29,487 nt of DNA from Pseudomonadota bacterium (lineage in GTDB: Bacteria; Pseudomonadota; Gammaproteobacteria; Burkholderiales; Burkholderiaceae), in the NCBI GenBank assembly GCA_021783435.1, contig JAJXUC010000031.1, positions 1 through 29,487 on the forward strand, read 5' to 3'. The position numbers and the translations under genes are program-made. The notes under the pieces were generated by a model. It ran no database searches and was not told the DNA's origin. It was given only the letters and a program-made list of their open reading frames with translations. Positions 1 to 7,597 of this stretch are shown piece after piece; within the stretch, counting starts at the first letter, position 1; the number at the start of each line of letters is the position of its first letter.

Positions 1-18
1 TTCGTCACCTGAAGAAAC

Positions 19-363
19 TCAGTTCTTCATCGCGTCCTTGACCTTCTGCGTTGCATCCTTGGCGGCACCCATGGCGCTGGACGCCGCACTCTGGGCGGCG
101 CTGGCAGCAGTCGCCGCACCGGATTTGGCAGCACTGGCTGCGCTGGCTGCACCTGCGGCAGCAGCGCTTGCTGCCGATTTGGCGGCGCTCGCAGCCTGGT
201 TCATGGCGCTGCCGGCATGGCTTGCTGCGTTGGCCGCGGCACTGGTGGCTGCCGAGGCGGCGCCCTTGGCTGCACTCGCAGCGGAACTGGCGGCCTGCTC
301 AGCCTTTTGGCATGCGCCGAGCGACATGACGATGGCCGCGACGGCCAGTATTCTGTATTGCAT
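19..363 (-). CDS. Alanine-rich small lipoprotein
   Basis: Predicted 114-residue envelope lipoprotein of unknown function. The start at 363 is chosen because an AGGAGG Shine-Dalgarno lies just upstream, and the following residues form a short signal peptide ending in a lipobox (L-G-A-C, Cys about residue 18). The mature part is almost wholly Ala/Ser with regularly spaced Lys, Gln and Asn (repeats of the AASAAK/AAxSAA kind), so it should form one long, mildly amphipathic helix. It ends in a charged tail (KDATQKVKDAMKN). The composition recalls Lpp-type or LEA-like helical proteins, but I see no specific family signature. The gene follows the DUF1345 gene on the same strand with a gap of about 155 bases. 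A longer upstream reading frame exists but would bury the signal peptide. Reality of the gene is likely; function is unknown. Confidence 0.75.
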   Translation of the reverse strand: MQYRILAVAAIVMSLGACQKAEQAASSAASAAKGAASAATSAAANAASHAGSAMNQAASAAKSAASAAAAGAASAASAAKSGAATAASAAQSAASSAMGAAKDATQKVKDAMKN

Positions 364-518
364 GGATTCCTCCTGATGGGGTTCGGGATTGCAGTTCAGG
401 CCTGAAGCCGGGCCTGGACAAAAGATTGAAAGACAGGAGGACTGAAATTTCAATCATCATCAAGCGTTTTTGACGATTTCGTGGCGAATTTGCCAGTTTT
501 CCTCCGCTTCTCGCTTCT

Positions 519-1166
519 TTACAGCACCCCGGCGACCACGTTGACCATCAAGGCGACGATGAAGACGTTGAAGAAAAACGCCACCACACTGTGCAGCAGC
601 GCGACCCGGCGCAGCGAGCGATCGAGAATGTTGACGTCCGAGGTCTGGAACGCCATGCTCAGATTCATGGCGAAATACAGGTAATCCCAATAATCCGGCT
701 CGGTATCACCGGGGAATTGCAGGCAGGGTTTGCCTTGCAAGCGGCCGCGGTGGTCGCCATGGGCGTAGTCCTGGGTGAACACCGCGCTGAAAAACATCCA
801 CGACAGCACGATGCTGACGCCGGCCAACAGCAGATCCAGCGGCGAGTTGTGCTTGCTGGCCAGCAGCTCGGTCTTGAGTGACAGCAGCACCACGGCCGAG
901 ATCAGCAGGCTGAACACCAGCACCGTCCAGCGGCCCTCGGTCTGCAACTCGGCGCGCCGTCGCATGGCCTCGGGGGAGGTGCGCGACATCATCAGCGCAA
1001 TCGCCCCGAGGTAGGCGACGCAGGCAAGATCGAACGCCAGCAACAGGGCGTGCCCAGTCGCCAGCGAGGTGTCGAGTGCGACAAACAGCAGCAACCCCAG
1101 CACCAGCGCGGCGCCAAGGCGCGGTCGGTTGAGCAAGACCAGGGGCAGTCGTGTGAAGCGTGGCAT
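519..1166 (-). CDS. DUF1345 family integral membrane protein
   Basis: Predicted inner-membrane protein of 215 residues. Hydrophobic segments lie around residues 17-35, 40-58, 83-100, 112-130 and 190-214. The region between the last two carries the family-typical stretch with FTQDYAHGD, then GDTEPDYWDYLYFAMNLSMAFQTSDV, read here in pieces, and the basic LDRSLRR before the last helix. This is the pattern I know from DUF1345 proteins, whose biochemical role is unknown. It lies just downstream of the copper operon on the same strand, separated by a hairpin, so it may be a separate transcription unit. No catalytic motif is visible. Confidence 0.8.
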   Translation of the reverse strand: MPRFTRLPLVLLNRPRLGAALVLGLLLFVALDTSLATGHALLLAFDLACVAYLGAIALMMSRTSPEAMRRRAELQTEGRWTVLVFSLLISAVVLLSLKTELLASKHNSPLDLLLAGVSIVLSWMFFSAVFTQDYAHGDHRGRLQGKPCLQFPGDTEPDYWDYLYFAMNLSMAFQTSDVNILDRSLRRVALLHSVVAFFFNVFIVALMVNVVAGVL

Positions 1167-1180
1167 GAATGCAGTGTAAG

Positions 1181-1202
1181 TGGGCTGCCGGCGGGCAGCC
1201 CA
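1181..1202 (-). terminator. Hairpin at end of copper operon
   Basis: A perfect 9-bp stem (TGGGCTGCC / GGCAGCCCA) with a 4-base GGCG loop lies between the stop of the CusF-like gene and the start of the DUF1345 gene. No T-tract follows on either strand, so it is either a weak intrinsic terminator or an mRNA 3'-end protecting structure. Confidence 0.45.
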
Positions 1203-1222
1203 TGAGGCCGTGCGCGTCTTGT

Positions 1223-1630
1223 TCAGCGGGCGCGCTCGAGATGCGTGACGGTGTAGACGCCGTCGACGCGCTCGGCGGTGAAGCGTACGGCGTCACCGTC
1301 CTTCAGCCCGTCGAGCATCGCCTTGTCCTTGACTTGATAGCCCATGGTCATGGCGCCCATGCCGAGGTTGGGAATGGGGCCGTGGCGCAGCGTGATCTTG
1401 CCGGCAGCGGCATCGATCTTGCGCACCACGCCGTCGGTTTCGTGCTGCCCTGCGGCCGCGGTCGGCGAGGCGGCTTGCATGCCGGGCATGCTCTGCATCA
1501 TCTGCATGTGCTGCGCCATGCCTTCGGGAGTCGAGTGGTCGTGGTCGGCGTGGCTGCCAGCAGCCAGTGCGGGGGTGGTCACTGCGGCTGCAAAGGCGAG
1601 AACAGCGAGGGTTTGAACGGTGGTCTTCAT
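1223..1630 (-). CDS. CusF-like periplasmic copper-binding protein
   Basis: A 135-residue secreted protein. The start at 1630 is preceded by a GGAG box and gives a clear Sec signal peptide (cut about residue 24, after ALAAG). A His/Met-rich linker follows (residues 26-51, with HADHDH and many Met). The C-terminal part (about 65-135) matches the CusF small beta-barrel: GVVRKID, KITLRHGPIP, MGAMTM, LKDGDAVRF. The CusF copper ligands His, Met and Met are recognisable as H83, M94 and M96. The position of the capping Trp in E. coli CusF is occupied by M91. The likely role is to bind Cu(I)/Ag(I) in the periplasm and hand it to a partner. It is the last gene of the operon, 110 bases after the multicopper oxidase, with two strong palindromes between them. 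The family call is fairly firm; the partner is inferred. Confidence 0.85.
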   Translation of the reverse strand: MKTTVQTLAVLAFAAAVTTPALAAGSHADHDHSTPEGMAQHMQMMQSMPGMQAASPTAAAGQHETDGVVRKIDAAAGKITLRHGPIPNLGMGAMTMGYQVKDKAMLDGLKDGDAVRFTAERVDGVYTVTHLERAR

Positions 1631-1679
1631 GGTGATCTCCAGTTGAGGTTTGAGCGAGGTGGAGGCTTCCCCACTCCAG

Positions 1680-1732
1680 CCCTCCCCAACGTTGGGGAGG
1701 GGGCGAAACACTTCCCCCAGAACTGGGGGAAG
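1680..1732. repeat. Pair of extragenic palindromes
   Basis: Two strong inverted repeats lie back to back in the gap between the CusF-like and oxidase genes. The first is a perfect 22-bp palindrome at 1680-1701 (half-site CCCTCCCCAAC). The second is at 1711-1732, with 10-base arms CTTCCCCCAG / CTGGGGGAAG around a 2-base centre. Only one copy of each occurs in this window. The look is that of a dispersed extragenic palindromic repeat; in the mRNA they would form stable hairpins inside the operon. Confidence 0.6.
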
Positions 1733-1740
1733 ATGGGGGG

Positions 1741-3108
1741 TCAGTGCTGATGTTGCATGGGCTTGCGCACCTGCAATGTGTCGGGTGTGGATGGGGGTTC
1801 GCTCGGATCGGTGGCGGCTGAAGGAATGCCGGCACGCACCGCATGCGCCTGCGTTCCCGGCGGCATCCGGTACCAGCCGGGGTCTTTGTAGCGGCCGGGC
1901 GCGAGGTCGTCGCGCACCTTGAGCAGGCTGAACATGCCGCCCATCTCGACCGAGCCGTAAGGGCCGCGCCCCGTCATCATCGGCAGGGTGTTGTCGGGCA
2001 GGGGCATCTCCATCTCGGTCATTTCCGCCATGCCGTTCGAGCCCATCGGCATGTAGTCGGGCAGCAGCTTTTGCAGCTTGGGGGCGAGGTCGTCTTGCTG
2101 GACGCCGATCATGGTGGGCACGCTGTGGCCCATGGCGTTCATGGTGTGGTGTGCCTTGTGGCAGTGAATGGCCCAGTCGCCGGGGTTGTCGGCGATGAAC
2201 TCGATGGCGCGCATCTGCCCCACGGCGATGTCCACTGTGACCTCGGGCCAGCGCGCCCCCTTGGGCACCCAGCCGCCGTCGGTGCCCGCCACCTCGAAGG
2301 CATGGCCGTGCAGGTGGATGGGGTGGTTGGTCATGGTGAGGTTGCCCATGCGAATGCGCACGCGCTCGCCGGTGCGCGCCACCAACGGCGCGATGCCGGG
2401 AAAGGCGCGGCTGTTCCAGGTCCACAGATTGAAGTCCAGCATGGTGTTGACCTTGGGCACGCTGCTGCCGGGGTCGATGTCGTAGGCATTGATGAGGAAG
2501 GCATAGTCGCGCTCGACCACCATCTGCCTCGGGTTCTTGGGGTGGACGATGAACAGACCCATCGCGCCCATCGCCATCTGCACCATCTCGTCGGCATGCG
2601 GGTGGTACATGAAGGTGCCGCTTTTGCGCAGCACGAATTCGTAGACGAAGGTCTGGCCTGGCTTGATTTGCGGCTGGGTGAGGCCGCCGACGCCGTCCAT
2701 GCCGTTGGGCAGGATGATGCCGTGCCAGTGCACGGTGGTGTGCTCGGGCAGCTTGTTGGTGACGAAGATGCGCACGCGGTCGCCTTCCACCGCTTCAATG
2801 GTCGGGCCGGGGCTGGAGCCGTTATACCCCCAAAGCTTGGCTGTCATGCCGGGGGAGATTTCGCGCACCACCGGCTCGGCGACGAGATGAAATTCCTTCA
2901 CGCCGTTGTTCATGCGGAAGGGCAGGCTCCAGCCGTTGAGCGTGATGACCGGGTTGTAGGGGCGTCCGGATTGCGGATGCAGGGGTGCTGCCGTGTCGGT
3001 GCCGGTCTGGCTATGGGGCTCGGGCGCGGTCGCCAGAGCATGGCGGCTTGCAGCGCCCGTGGCGACAAGTGCTGCTGCGGCGCCGAGGAAGTTGCGTCGT
3101 GTGTTCAT
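1741..3108 (-). CDS. Tat-exported multicopper oxidase (copper oxidase)
   Basis: A 455-residue laccase-type multicopper oxidase, expected to oxidise Cu(I) or other substrates in the periplasm with reduction of O2 to water. The start at 3108 gives a twin-arginine signal (TRRNFLGAAAAL) and has an AGGA box upstream. All four copper motifs are present: HWHG (H127, H129), YHPH (H169, H171), HPIHLHGH (H262, H265, H267) and HCHKAHHTMNAM (H315, C316, H317, H321 with axial M326). The type 1, 2 and 3 centres therefore look intact. A Met-rich stretch follows the last motif (ten Met between residues 353 and 392), as in oxidases that handle copper ions. It starts 22 bases after the TolC-like gene stops, so it is in the same operon. 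The exact substrate is inferred, not shown. A longer in-frame start (3249) overlaps the upstream gene and lacks export logic. Confidence 0.92.
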   Translation of the reverse strand: MNTRRNFLGAAAALVATGAASRHALATAPEPHSQTGTDTAAPLHPQSGRPYNPVITLNGWSLPFRMNNGVKEFHLVAEPVVREISPGMTAKLWGYNGSSPGPTIEAVEGDRVRIFVTNKLPEHTTVHWHGIILPNGMDGVGGLTQPQIKPGQTFVYEFVLRKSGTFMYHPHADEMVQMAMGAMGLFIVHPKNPRQMVVERDYAFLINAYDIDPGSSVPKVNTMLDFNLWTWNSRAFPGIAPLVARTGERVRIRMGNLTMTNHPIHLHGHAFEVAGTDGGWVPKGARWPEVTVDIAVGQMRAIEFIADNPGDWAIHCHKAHHTMNAMGHSVPTMIGVQQDDLAPKLQKLLPDYMPMGSNGMAEMTEMEMPLPDNTLPMMTGRGPYGSVEMGGMFSLLKVRDDLAPGRYKDPGWYRMPPGTQAHAVRAGIPSAATDPSEPPSTPDTLQVRKPMQHQH

Positions 3109-3130
3109 GGTGATTTCCTGGAGTGGCGGC

Positions 3131-4585
3131 TCAGTGGCCAGCGGCGGGCGAGGCGGCGCCGGCGGACGGGTTGTCGAGCGCTGTGGAAGTCCCCGCGTCG
3201 ATGCCGAGCTGCGCCGCCTGCCAACTGGCATCGGCCAGCCAATAATCACGCTGCGCGGTGATGCCCCCGCGTACTGCCTGCGCCTGCGCTGCAGCAGCGG
3301 CGACGAGTTGGAACACGCCGATCAACATGCCGTTGTAGCGAAGCTGGTTTTCGTCCAGAACGACCTGCGCCAGCGGCACGATCTGCTGGCGGCTGATGTC
3401 GTGCTGCTGCCAGGCATGTCGCAGCGCTGCATCGGTCTCGCGCAATTGTGAGGCAGCGTTTTGGGCCGTGGCGATGGTCCGGTTGCGCGCCGCCAGCACC
3501 TGGTCTGCGGCAGCGCTGCGGCGGGCATCGCCGAGGTCGAACAGCGGCAGCGGCAGGATGAGATCGAAACCATTTTGTGGCGTGGCGTCGCTGTAGGTCT
3601 TGCGTAACCCGCCCAGTTCCACATGGTCGATCAGGCTGGTGTTGCGCGCCAGGCCCGCCGCCACCGCTGTGGCGGTGAAGTCGGCGCGGGCAAGCTGCAC
3701 GTCGAGCCGGGTGTCGAGTGCGGTTTGCAGCGGCGTTGCGCTGGCTGCAGGAACTTGCTTCGGCACCGCGGGCAATTGCGCAGGCAAGGCGAGGTGTGTG
3801 GCTTGCTCTGGCGATAAGCCCAGTGCTCGCACCAGGGCTTCGCGGGTTTGGGTCGCGGCCATCTCGGCGCGGTTGCGTTGCTGGCGGCTATCGGCAGCGA
3901 ATAGTGCCTGCTGTGCTGCATCGAGTTTCGTGACGTTGCCCGCTTGTTGCATGCGGGCAGCCAAGGTGGCGGTGGCTTGCGCGGCGTCTTCCACATCGCG
4001 GTTGTAGGCGGCGCTCTGCTGTGCGGCGACCGCGCGCACCCAGGCTATGCGCGCCTGCGCGGCGGTGCGCAGCACCTCGCCGGCAAGCGTGAGACGCAAC
4101 TGCTCCTGCCGCGCTGTGTCGATGCGTGAACGGGTCGGGAAGGTGAGCAGGTCGAGCAGGCCGATGCTCAGGCTGCGGGTGATTTCCACCGCGCCAGCGC
4201 CAATCAGCAGGCGCTCGAAACCGAACACCGGGTTGCTCAGCCTTGCGGACTGGGTGGATGCGGCAGAGTCAGCCTGTGTCTGGGCGATGAGCGCCTGCAA
4301 CGCCGGGCTGCCGAGCAGGGCGACACGCACGGCGTCGTCGGCCGATAGCGGTTTGCTCAGCAGCGCGTCGATCTGGCTCTGGGCCTCGGCATGTGCGCCA
4401 GCCGTGGCTTGCAGGTCCACGGCCAAGCCGGTGTGCGGTTGGGCGATGGTGTTGGCCGCACGCAAATTGTTCTGCGTTTGCAGCGGTGCGCACGCCGCAA
4501 GGACCAAGACCCCGAGGGGCAGCGTGGTTCGTGCCGTGCGGGACAGCACGGCGACCAAGGGAACGTGAAAGACAGGGTATTGCAT
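3131..4585 (-). CDS. TolC-family outer-membrane efflux lipoprotein
   Basis: A 484-residue outer-membrane factor of the TolC/CusC/OprM kind. The start at 4585 follows a GAGG box and gives a signal peptide ending in a lipobox (L-A-A-C, about residue 33), so it should be lipid-anchored. The body is Ala/Gln-rich with long helical coiled-coil stretches and two related halves, as in the outer-membrane efflux protein repeat family (for example SADDAVRVAL and SPALQALIAQ in the first half, NGFDLILPLPLFDLGDARRS in the second). Such proteins form trimeric channels that normally dock to an RND or ABC pump through a membrane-fusion protein, and neither partner gene is nearby. It lies between the CopL-like and oxidase genes. 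The family is clear; a role in copper is inferred from the neighbours. Confidence 0.88.
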   Translation of the reverse strand: MQYPVFHVPLVAVLSRTARTTLPLGVLVLAACAPLQTQNNLRAANTIAQPHTGLAVDLQATAGAHAEAQSQIDALLSKPLSADDAVRVALLGSPALQALIAQTQADSAASTQSARLSNPVFGFERLLIGAGAVEITRSLSIGLLDLLTFPTRSRIDTARQEQLRLTLAGEVLRTAAQARIAWVRAVAAQQSAAYNRDVEDAAQATATLAARMQQAGNVTKLDAAQQALFAADSRQQRNRAEMAATQTREALVRALGLSPEQATHLALPAQLPAVPKQVPAASATPLQTALDTRLDVQLARADFTATAVAAGLARNTSLIDHVELGGLRKTYSDATPQNGFDLILPLPLFDLGDARRSAAADQVLAARNRTIATAQNAASQLRETDAALRHAWQQHDISRQQIVPLAQVVLDENQLRYNGMLIGVFQLVAAAAAQAQAVRGGITAQRDYWLADASWQAAQLGIDAGTSTALDNPSAGAASPAAGH

Positions 4586-4745
4586 GAAAACCTCGCATCG
4601 CAGCGTGGCCGGCTGGGGCGCACGCGGCTGGGCCTGGAAAAGGTGCAGCGCTTGGCGGCACCGGGCTTGCATGCGCTGGTCCATCGGCAGACGCGCCCCG
4701 GAGCACAAGACCTCGGGTACGCCAAGTCGTGCGACAGCGCGAGGT

Positions 4746-5156
4746 TTACAGGCGTGGTGGACGCAGCAGCGCCCGGGCTTCGGCGCTGTGCCAGCCGGTG
4801 GATGCAGCGATGGGGCAGGGTTGCTGCACTGGGCCAGAGTGGGAGGTGAGGAGCGCCGGCAGGCTGGCCGCGGCCATGCCGCAGACCACGCAGAGTTGGT
4901 GCGCGTGGTCGCTGCAACCGCTGTGGGCATCGCTTGCAGGCGGCTGGGCGCCGCTGTGTTGCGAGGCTGTCATCGCAGCGTGATCGTGCATGCCCGTGCC
5001 CATGCCCATGTCTGCCATGCCTTGCTCCGGCACTGGCGCCGCTACCAGGTTGCGCACCGCTGACTCGCTGTCGGCGAGCATCACGACTTGCGCCCAGCCG
5101 CGCAGTGGCAGCAGGGCGAGCATGATGATGAGCAGCAGACGGCACCAAGTTTTCAT
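4746..5156 (-). CDS. Small secreted His/Met/Cys-rich protein, CopL/DUF2946-like
   Basis: A 136-residue exported protein with a convincing signal peptide (MKTWCRLLLIIMLALLPLRGWAQ). The mature part is rich in Met and His (MADMGMGTGMHDH, QHSG) and carries a Cys/His cluster (HSGCSDHAHQLCVVCG). It ends in an ERPPR-like tail (RALLRPPRL). This arrangement resembles the small DUF2946/CopL-like proteins found in front of copper-resistance genes; the family call is by eye and tentative. The start is uncertain: ATGs at 5177 and 5181 and a start at 5192 are also in reach, but 5156 gives the cleanest signal peptide. It is the first gene of the operon, about 160 bases before the TolC-like gene. A role in binding copper in the periplasm is inferred. 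Confidence 0.65.
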   Translation of the reverse strand: MKTWCRLLLIIMLALLPLRGWAQVVMLADSESAVRNLVAAPVPEQGMADMGMGTGMHDHAAMTASQHSGAQPPASDAHSGCSDHAHQLCVVCGMAAASLPALLTSHSGPVQQPCPIAASTGWHSAEARALLRPPRL

Positions 5157-5163
5157 GAAACAA

Positions 5164-5192
5164 AGTTTAACAATCATCCATCCAACCCTCAA
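5164..5192 (-). promoter_or_regulatory. Candidate promoter of the copper operon
   Basis: Read on the minus strand: TTGAGG, 17 bases, TAAACT. The predicted start of transcription falls at or within a base or two of the ATG at 5156, which would make the first mRNA leaderless. No CueR-type or CopR-type inverted repeat was recognised around it. Each hexamer matches the consensus at only about four of six positions. Confidence 0.3.
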
Positions 5193-5293
5193 CCTGCGCG
5201 GGTCTTCCTAAAATGCGCTCGCCCGCTTTCAGCGCTGAACGCGACGACTGACACGCCGCCCTGACCGCACGCTCCAATCGCAGACCACCCGCC

Positions 5294-6208
5294 ATGTCCG
5301 ACCAACACCCGCATGCCACGCCCGAGTTGACGCATATCTCCCCGCGCGACAAGGCCGAGATTCTGGCCCAGGCGCTACCCTACATTCGCAAATTTCATGG
5401 CAAGACCATCGTCATCAAATACGGCGGCAACGCCATGACCGACGCCGGCCTGCAGCAGGATTTCGCCGAGGACGTGGTGCTGCTCAAGCTGGTCGGCATG
5501 AACCCGGTGGTGGTGCATGGCGGCGGCCCGCAGATCGACGAGGCGCTGGCCAAGATCGGCAAGAAGGGCACCTTCATCCAGGGCATGCGCGTGACCGACG
5601 ACGAGACCATGGAGGTGGTCGAGTGGGTCCTGGCCGGGCAGGTGCAGCAGGACATCGTCGGCCTCATCAACGTGGCGGGCGGCAAGGCCGTGGGGCTGAC
5701 CGGCCGCGATGGCGGCCTGATTCAGGCGCGCAAGCTGCGCATGCGCGACCGCGACAACCCTGAGCTCGAGCACGATGTCGGCCAGGTCGGCGAGATCGAA
5801 TCCATCGATCCGGCGGTGGTCAAGGCGCTGCAGGACGACCAGTTCATCCCGGTCATCTCGCCGTTGGGCTTCGGCAGCAACAACGAGAACTACAACATCA
5901 ACGCCGACGTCGTGGCGGGCAAGCTGGCCGAGGTGCTCAAGGCCGAGAAGCTGGTGCTGTTGACCAACACGCCCGGTGTGCTCAACAAGCAGGGTGAGCT
6001 GCTGACCGACCTGACGGCGCGCGAGATCGACGAGATGTTCGCCGATGGCACCATCTCCGGCGGCATGCTGCCGAAGATCGCCTCGGCGCTCGACGCGGCG
6101 CGATCGGGCGTGAACTCGGTGCACATCATCGACGGCCGCATTCCCCACGCCATGCTGCTCGAAATCCTCACCGAGCAGGCCTTCGGCACCATGATCCGCT
6201 CGCATTGA
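5294..6208 (+). CDS. argB: Acetylglutamate kinase
   Basis: A 304-residue N-acetyl-L-glutamate kinase, the second step of arginine synthesis, cytoplasmic. It has the amino-acid kinase fold with the expected signatures: [12 protein letters not shown] (phosphate-binding Lys and Gly-rich loop), [11 protein letters not shown] (substrate loop), [23 protein letters not shown] (nucleotide and NAG binding) and GGMLPKI. The length fits the arginine-sensitive ArgB group. The ATG at 5294 has no clear Shine-Dalgarno box; a TAAAAT at 5209-5214 could be a -10 element. It is divergent from the copper operon and overlaps the next gene by a few bases. Confidence 0.97.
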   Translation: MSDQHPHATPELTHISPRDKAEILAQALPYIRKFHGKTIVIKYGGNAMTDAGLQQDFAEDVVLLKLVGMNPVVVHGGGPQIDEALAKIGKKGTFIQGMRVTDDETMEVVEWVLAGQVQQDIVGLINVAGGKAVGLTGRDGGLIQARKLRMRDRDNPELEHDVGQVGEIESIDPAVVKALQDDQFIPVISPLGFGSNNENYNINADVVAGKLAEVLKAEKLVLLTNTPGVLNKQGELLTDLTAREIDEMFADGTISGGMLPKIASALDAARSGVNSVHIIDGRIPHAMLLEILTEQAFGTMIRSH

Positions 6209-6891
6209 ACGTGGCACTCGCGCTGAGTTCCTGGAGCGGCGGCAAGGACTCGATGCTGGCCCTGCGCCAGGCGCGCGCCGCCGGGCTTGAGGTGCGCTGG
6301 CTGCTGGCTATGCTGGACGAGTCCGGCCTGCGCCTGCGCAGCCACGGCGTGCCACTGGGCCTGATGCAGGCGCAGGCCGCGGCCCTCGGCCTGGAGCTGG
6401 TGGCCCCCAGTGCGAGCTGGGACGACTACCAGACGGTGTTCACCGCGCAGTTGCACGAACTCGCCGGGCGCGGGGCGCAGGCTGCGGTGTTCGGCGACAT
6501 CGACCTGCAGCCGCACCGCGACTGGGAGGAGCAGGTTTGCGCCGCTGCCGGCTTGCGCGCCGAGCTGCCGCTGTGGGGCCGTGCGCGGCCGGAGCTGGCG
6601 CGCGCGTTCATCGCCCTGGGCTACAGCGCCCGCGTGGTCTGTGTCGACAGCCGGCACTTGCCCGACAGCTTTTGTGGCCGCTTGTTCGACGCCGCGTTCA
6701 TCGACGACCTGCCACCGGGTGTGGATGCCTGTGGCGAGAATGGCGAGTTTCATACCTTCGTGTTCGACGGTCCCGAATTTGCCCAGGCCGTGGCCCATGC
6801 GGTGATCGCGGTCGAACCGCACTTCGCACCGGTGCGCTTCGGTGGCGGACGCTATGTTTTCGCCCGGCTGGAGCGCGCCGATGCGGCGTGA
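6205..6891 (+). CDS. Dph6/DUF71-type ATP-binding protein
   Basis: A 228-residue PP-loop ATP pyrophosphatase of the diphthine-ammonia ligase (Dph6, DUF71) family. It shows the N-terminal loop SSWSGGKDS and the family's C-terminal signature [15 protein letters not shown]. In archaea and eukaryotes the family amidates diphthine on EF2; bacteria have no diphthamide, so the substrate here is unknown, and an amidation or adenylation role is only inferred. The likely start is TTG at 6205, whose last two bases are part of the argB stop codon; GTG at 6211 is the alternative. The tight overlap argues for translational coupling with argB. It overlaps the next gene by 11 bases. Confidence 0.88.
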   Translation: MNVALALSSWSGGKDSMLALRQARAAGLEVRWLLAMLDESGLRLRSHGVPLGLMQAQAAALGLELVAPSASWDDYQTVFTAQLHELAGRGAQAAVFGDIDLQPHRDWEEQVCAAAGLRAELPLWGRARPELARAFIALGYSARVVCVDSRHLPDSFCGRLFDAAFIDDLPPGVDACGENGEFHTFVFDGPEFAQAVAHAVIAVEPHFAPVRFGGGRYVFARLERADAA

Positions 6892-7597
6892 TGCCGGCCA
6901 TGCACCGGCATGGTTGTTCGACATGGACAACACCCTGCACGATGCCTCGTGGCGGGTGTTCCCGCGGATGAACGTCGAGATGACCGCCTATATCCAGCGC
7001 CACCTCGGCGTCGACCCGGCGGAGGCCAACCGCATGCGCAGCCATTTCTGGCGGCGCTATGGCGCCACGCTGCTCGGCTTGATGCACGAGCATGGCGTGA
7101 AGGCCGCGCACTTCCTGGTCGAGACCCATCGCTTCCCCGAGCTGCCACGCATGCTGCGCGCCGATCCCAGCCAGCGCGCCGCCATAGCTCGTCTTCCGGG
7201 TCGCAAATGGGTGCTGACCAATGCGCTACGCGACTATGCGCTGCGGGTGTTGCGCCAGCTCAAGCTGCTCAAGTTGTTCGAAGGCGTCATCAGCATCGAG
7301 GACATGCGCCAGTTCGGTCGCCTGCGTCCCAAGCCCGACCCCCGCATGCTGCGCCATGTGCTGCGCCGTCATCACCTGCGCCCGGCGCAATGCGTGCTGG
7401 TGGAAGACACCTTGCAGCATCTCAAATCCGCACAGCGCCTGGGCCTGCGCGGCGCCTGGTTCACGCGCTACGACCACCGTGGCCTGCGCCGCCAGCCGCA
7501 TGCGGCGGCCAGGCCGAGGACATGTTGTGGCCGCCCGGCCTATGTGCGTGCGAAAATCGCCTCACTATGGCGTCTGCGTTCGTTGATCCCGCGTTGA
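6881..7597 (+). CDS. HAD-family pyrimidine 5'-nucleotidase-like phosphatase
   Basis: A 238-residue haloacid-dehalogenase phosphatase. The motifs are in order: DMDNTL (nucleophile D14 and general acid D16), VLTNA (motif II), RLRPKPD (motif III Lys) and VEDTLQHLKSA (motif IV). The helical cap between motifs I and II fits the SDT1/YjjG pyrimidine-nucleotidase group, which releases nucleosides from UMP/CMP-type substrates; the exact substrate is not shown. The ATG at 6881 is chosen for its GGAG box; GTG 6842 and ATG 6854 lie further inside the previous gene. The C-terminal 40 residues are Arg-rich and run 31 bases into slmA. Confidence 0.88.
   Translation: MRRDAGHAPAWLFDMDNTLHDASWRVFPRMNVEMTAYIQRHLGVDPAEANRMRSHFWRRYGATLLGLMHEHGVKAAHFLVETHRFPELPRMLRADPSQRAAIARLPGRKWVLTNALRDYALRVLRQLKLLKLFEGVISIEDMRQFGRLRPKPDPRMLRHVLRRHHLRPAQCVLVEDTLQHLKSAQRLGLRGAWFTRYDHRGLRRQPHAAARPRTCCGRPAYVRAKIASLWRLRSLIPR

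Noticed and set aside
30..330. Repeat array in the first gene, considered as a tandem DNA repeat
   Set aside because: The repetition is at amino-acid level (Ala/Ser codons) with varied bases; no exact repeat unit of fixed length.
1843..3261. Long plus-strand reading frame (472 codons) opposite the multicopper oxidase
   Set aside because: It is the antisense shadow of a GC-rich gene: His/Ala/Gly/Val-rich without domains, no ribosome site, while the minus strand carries all copper motifs.
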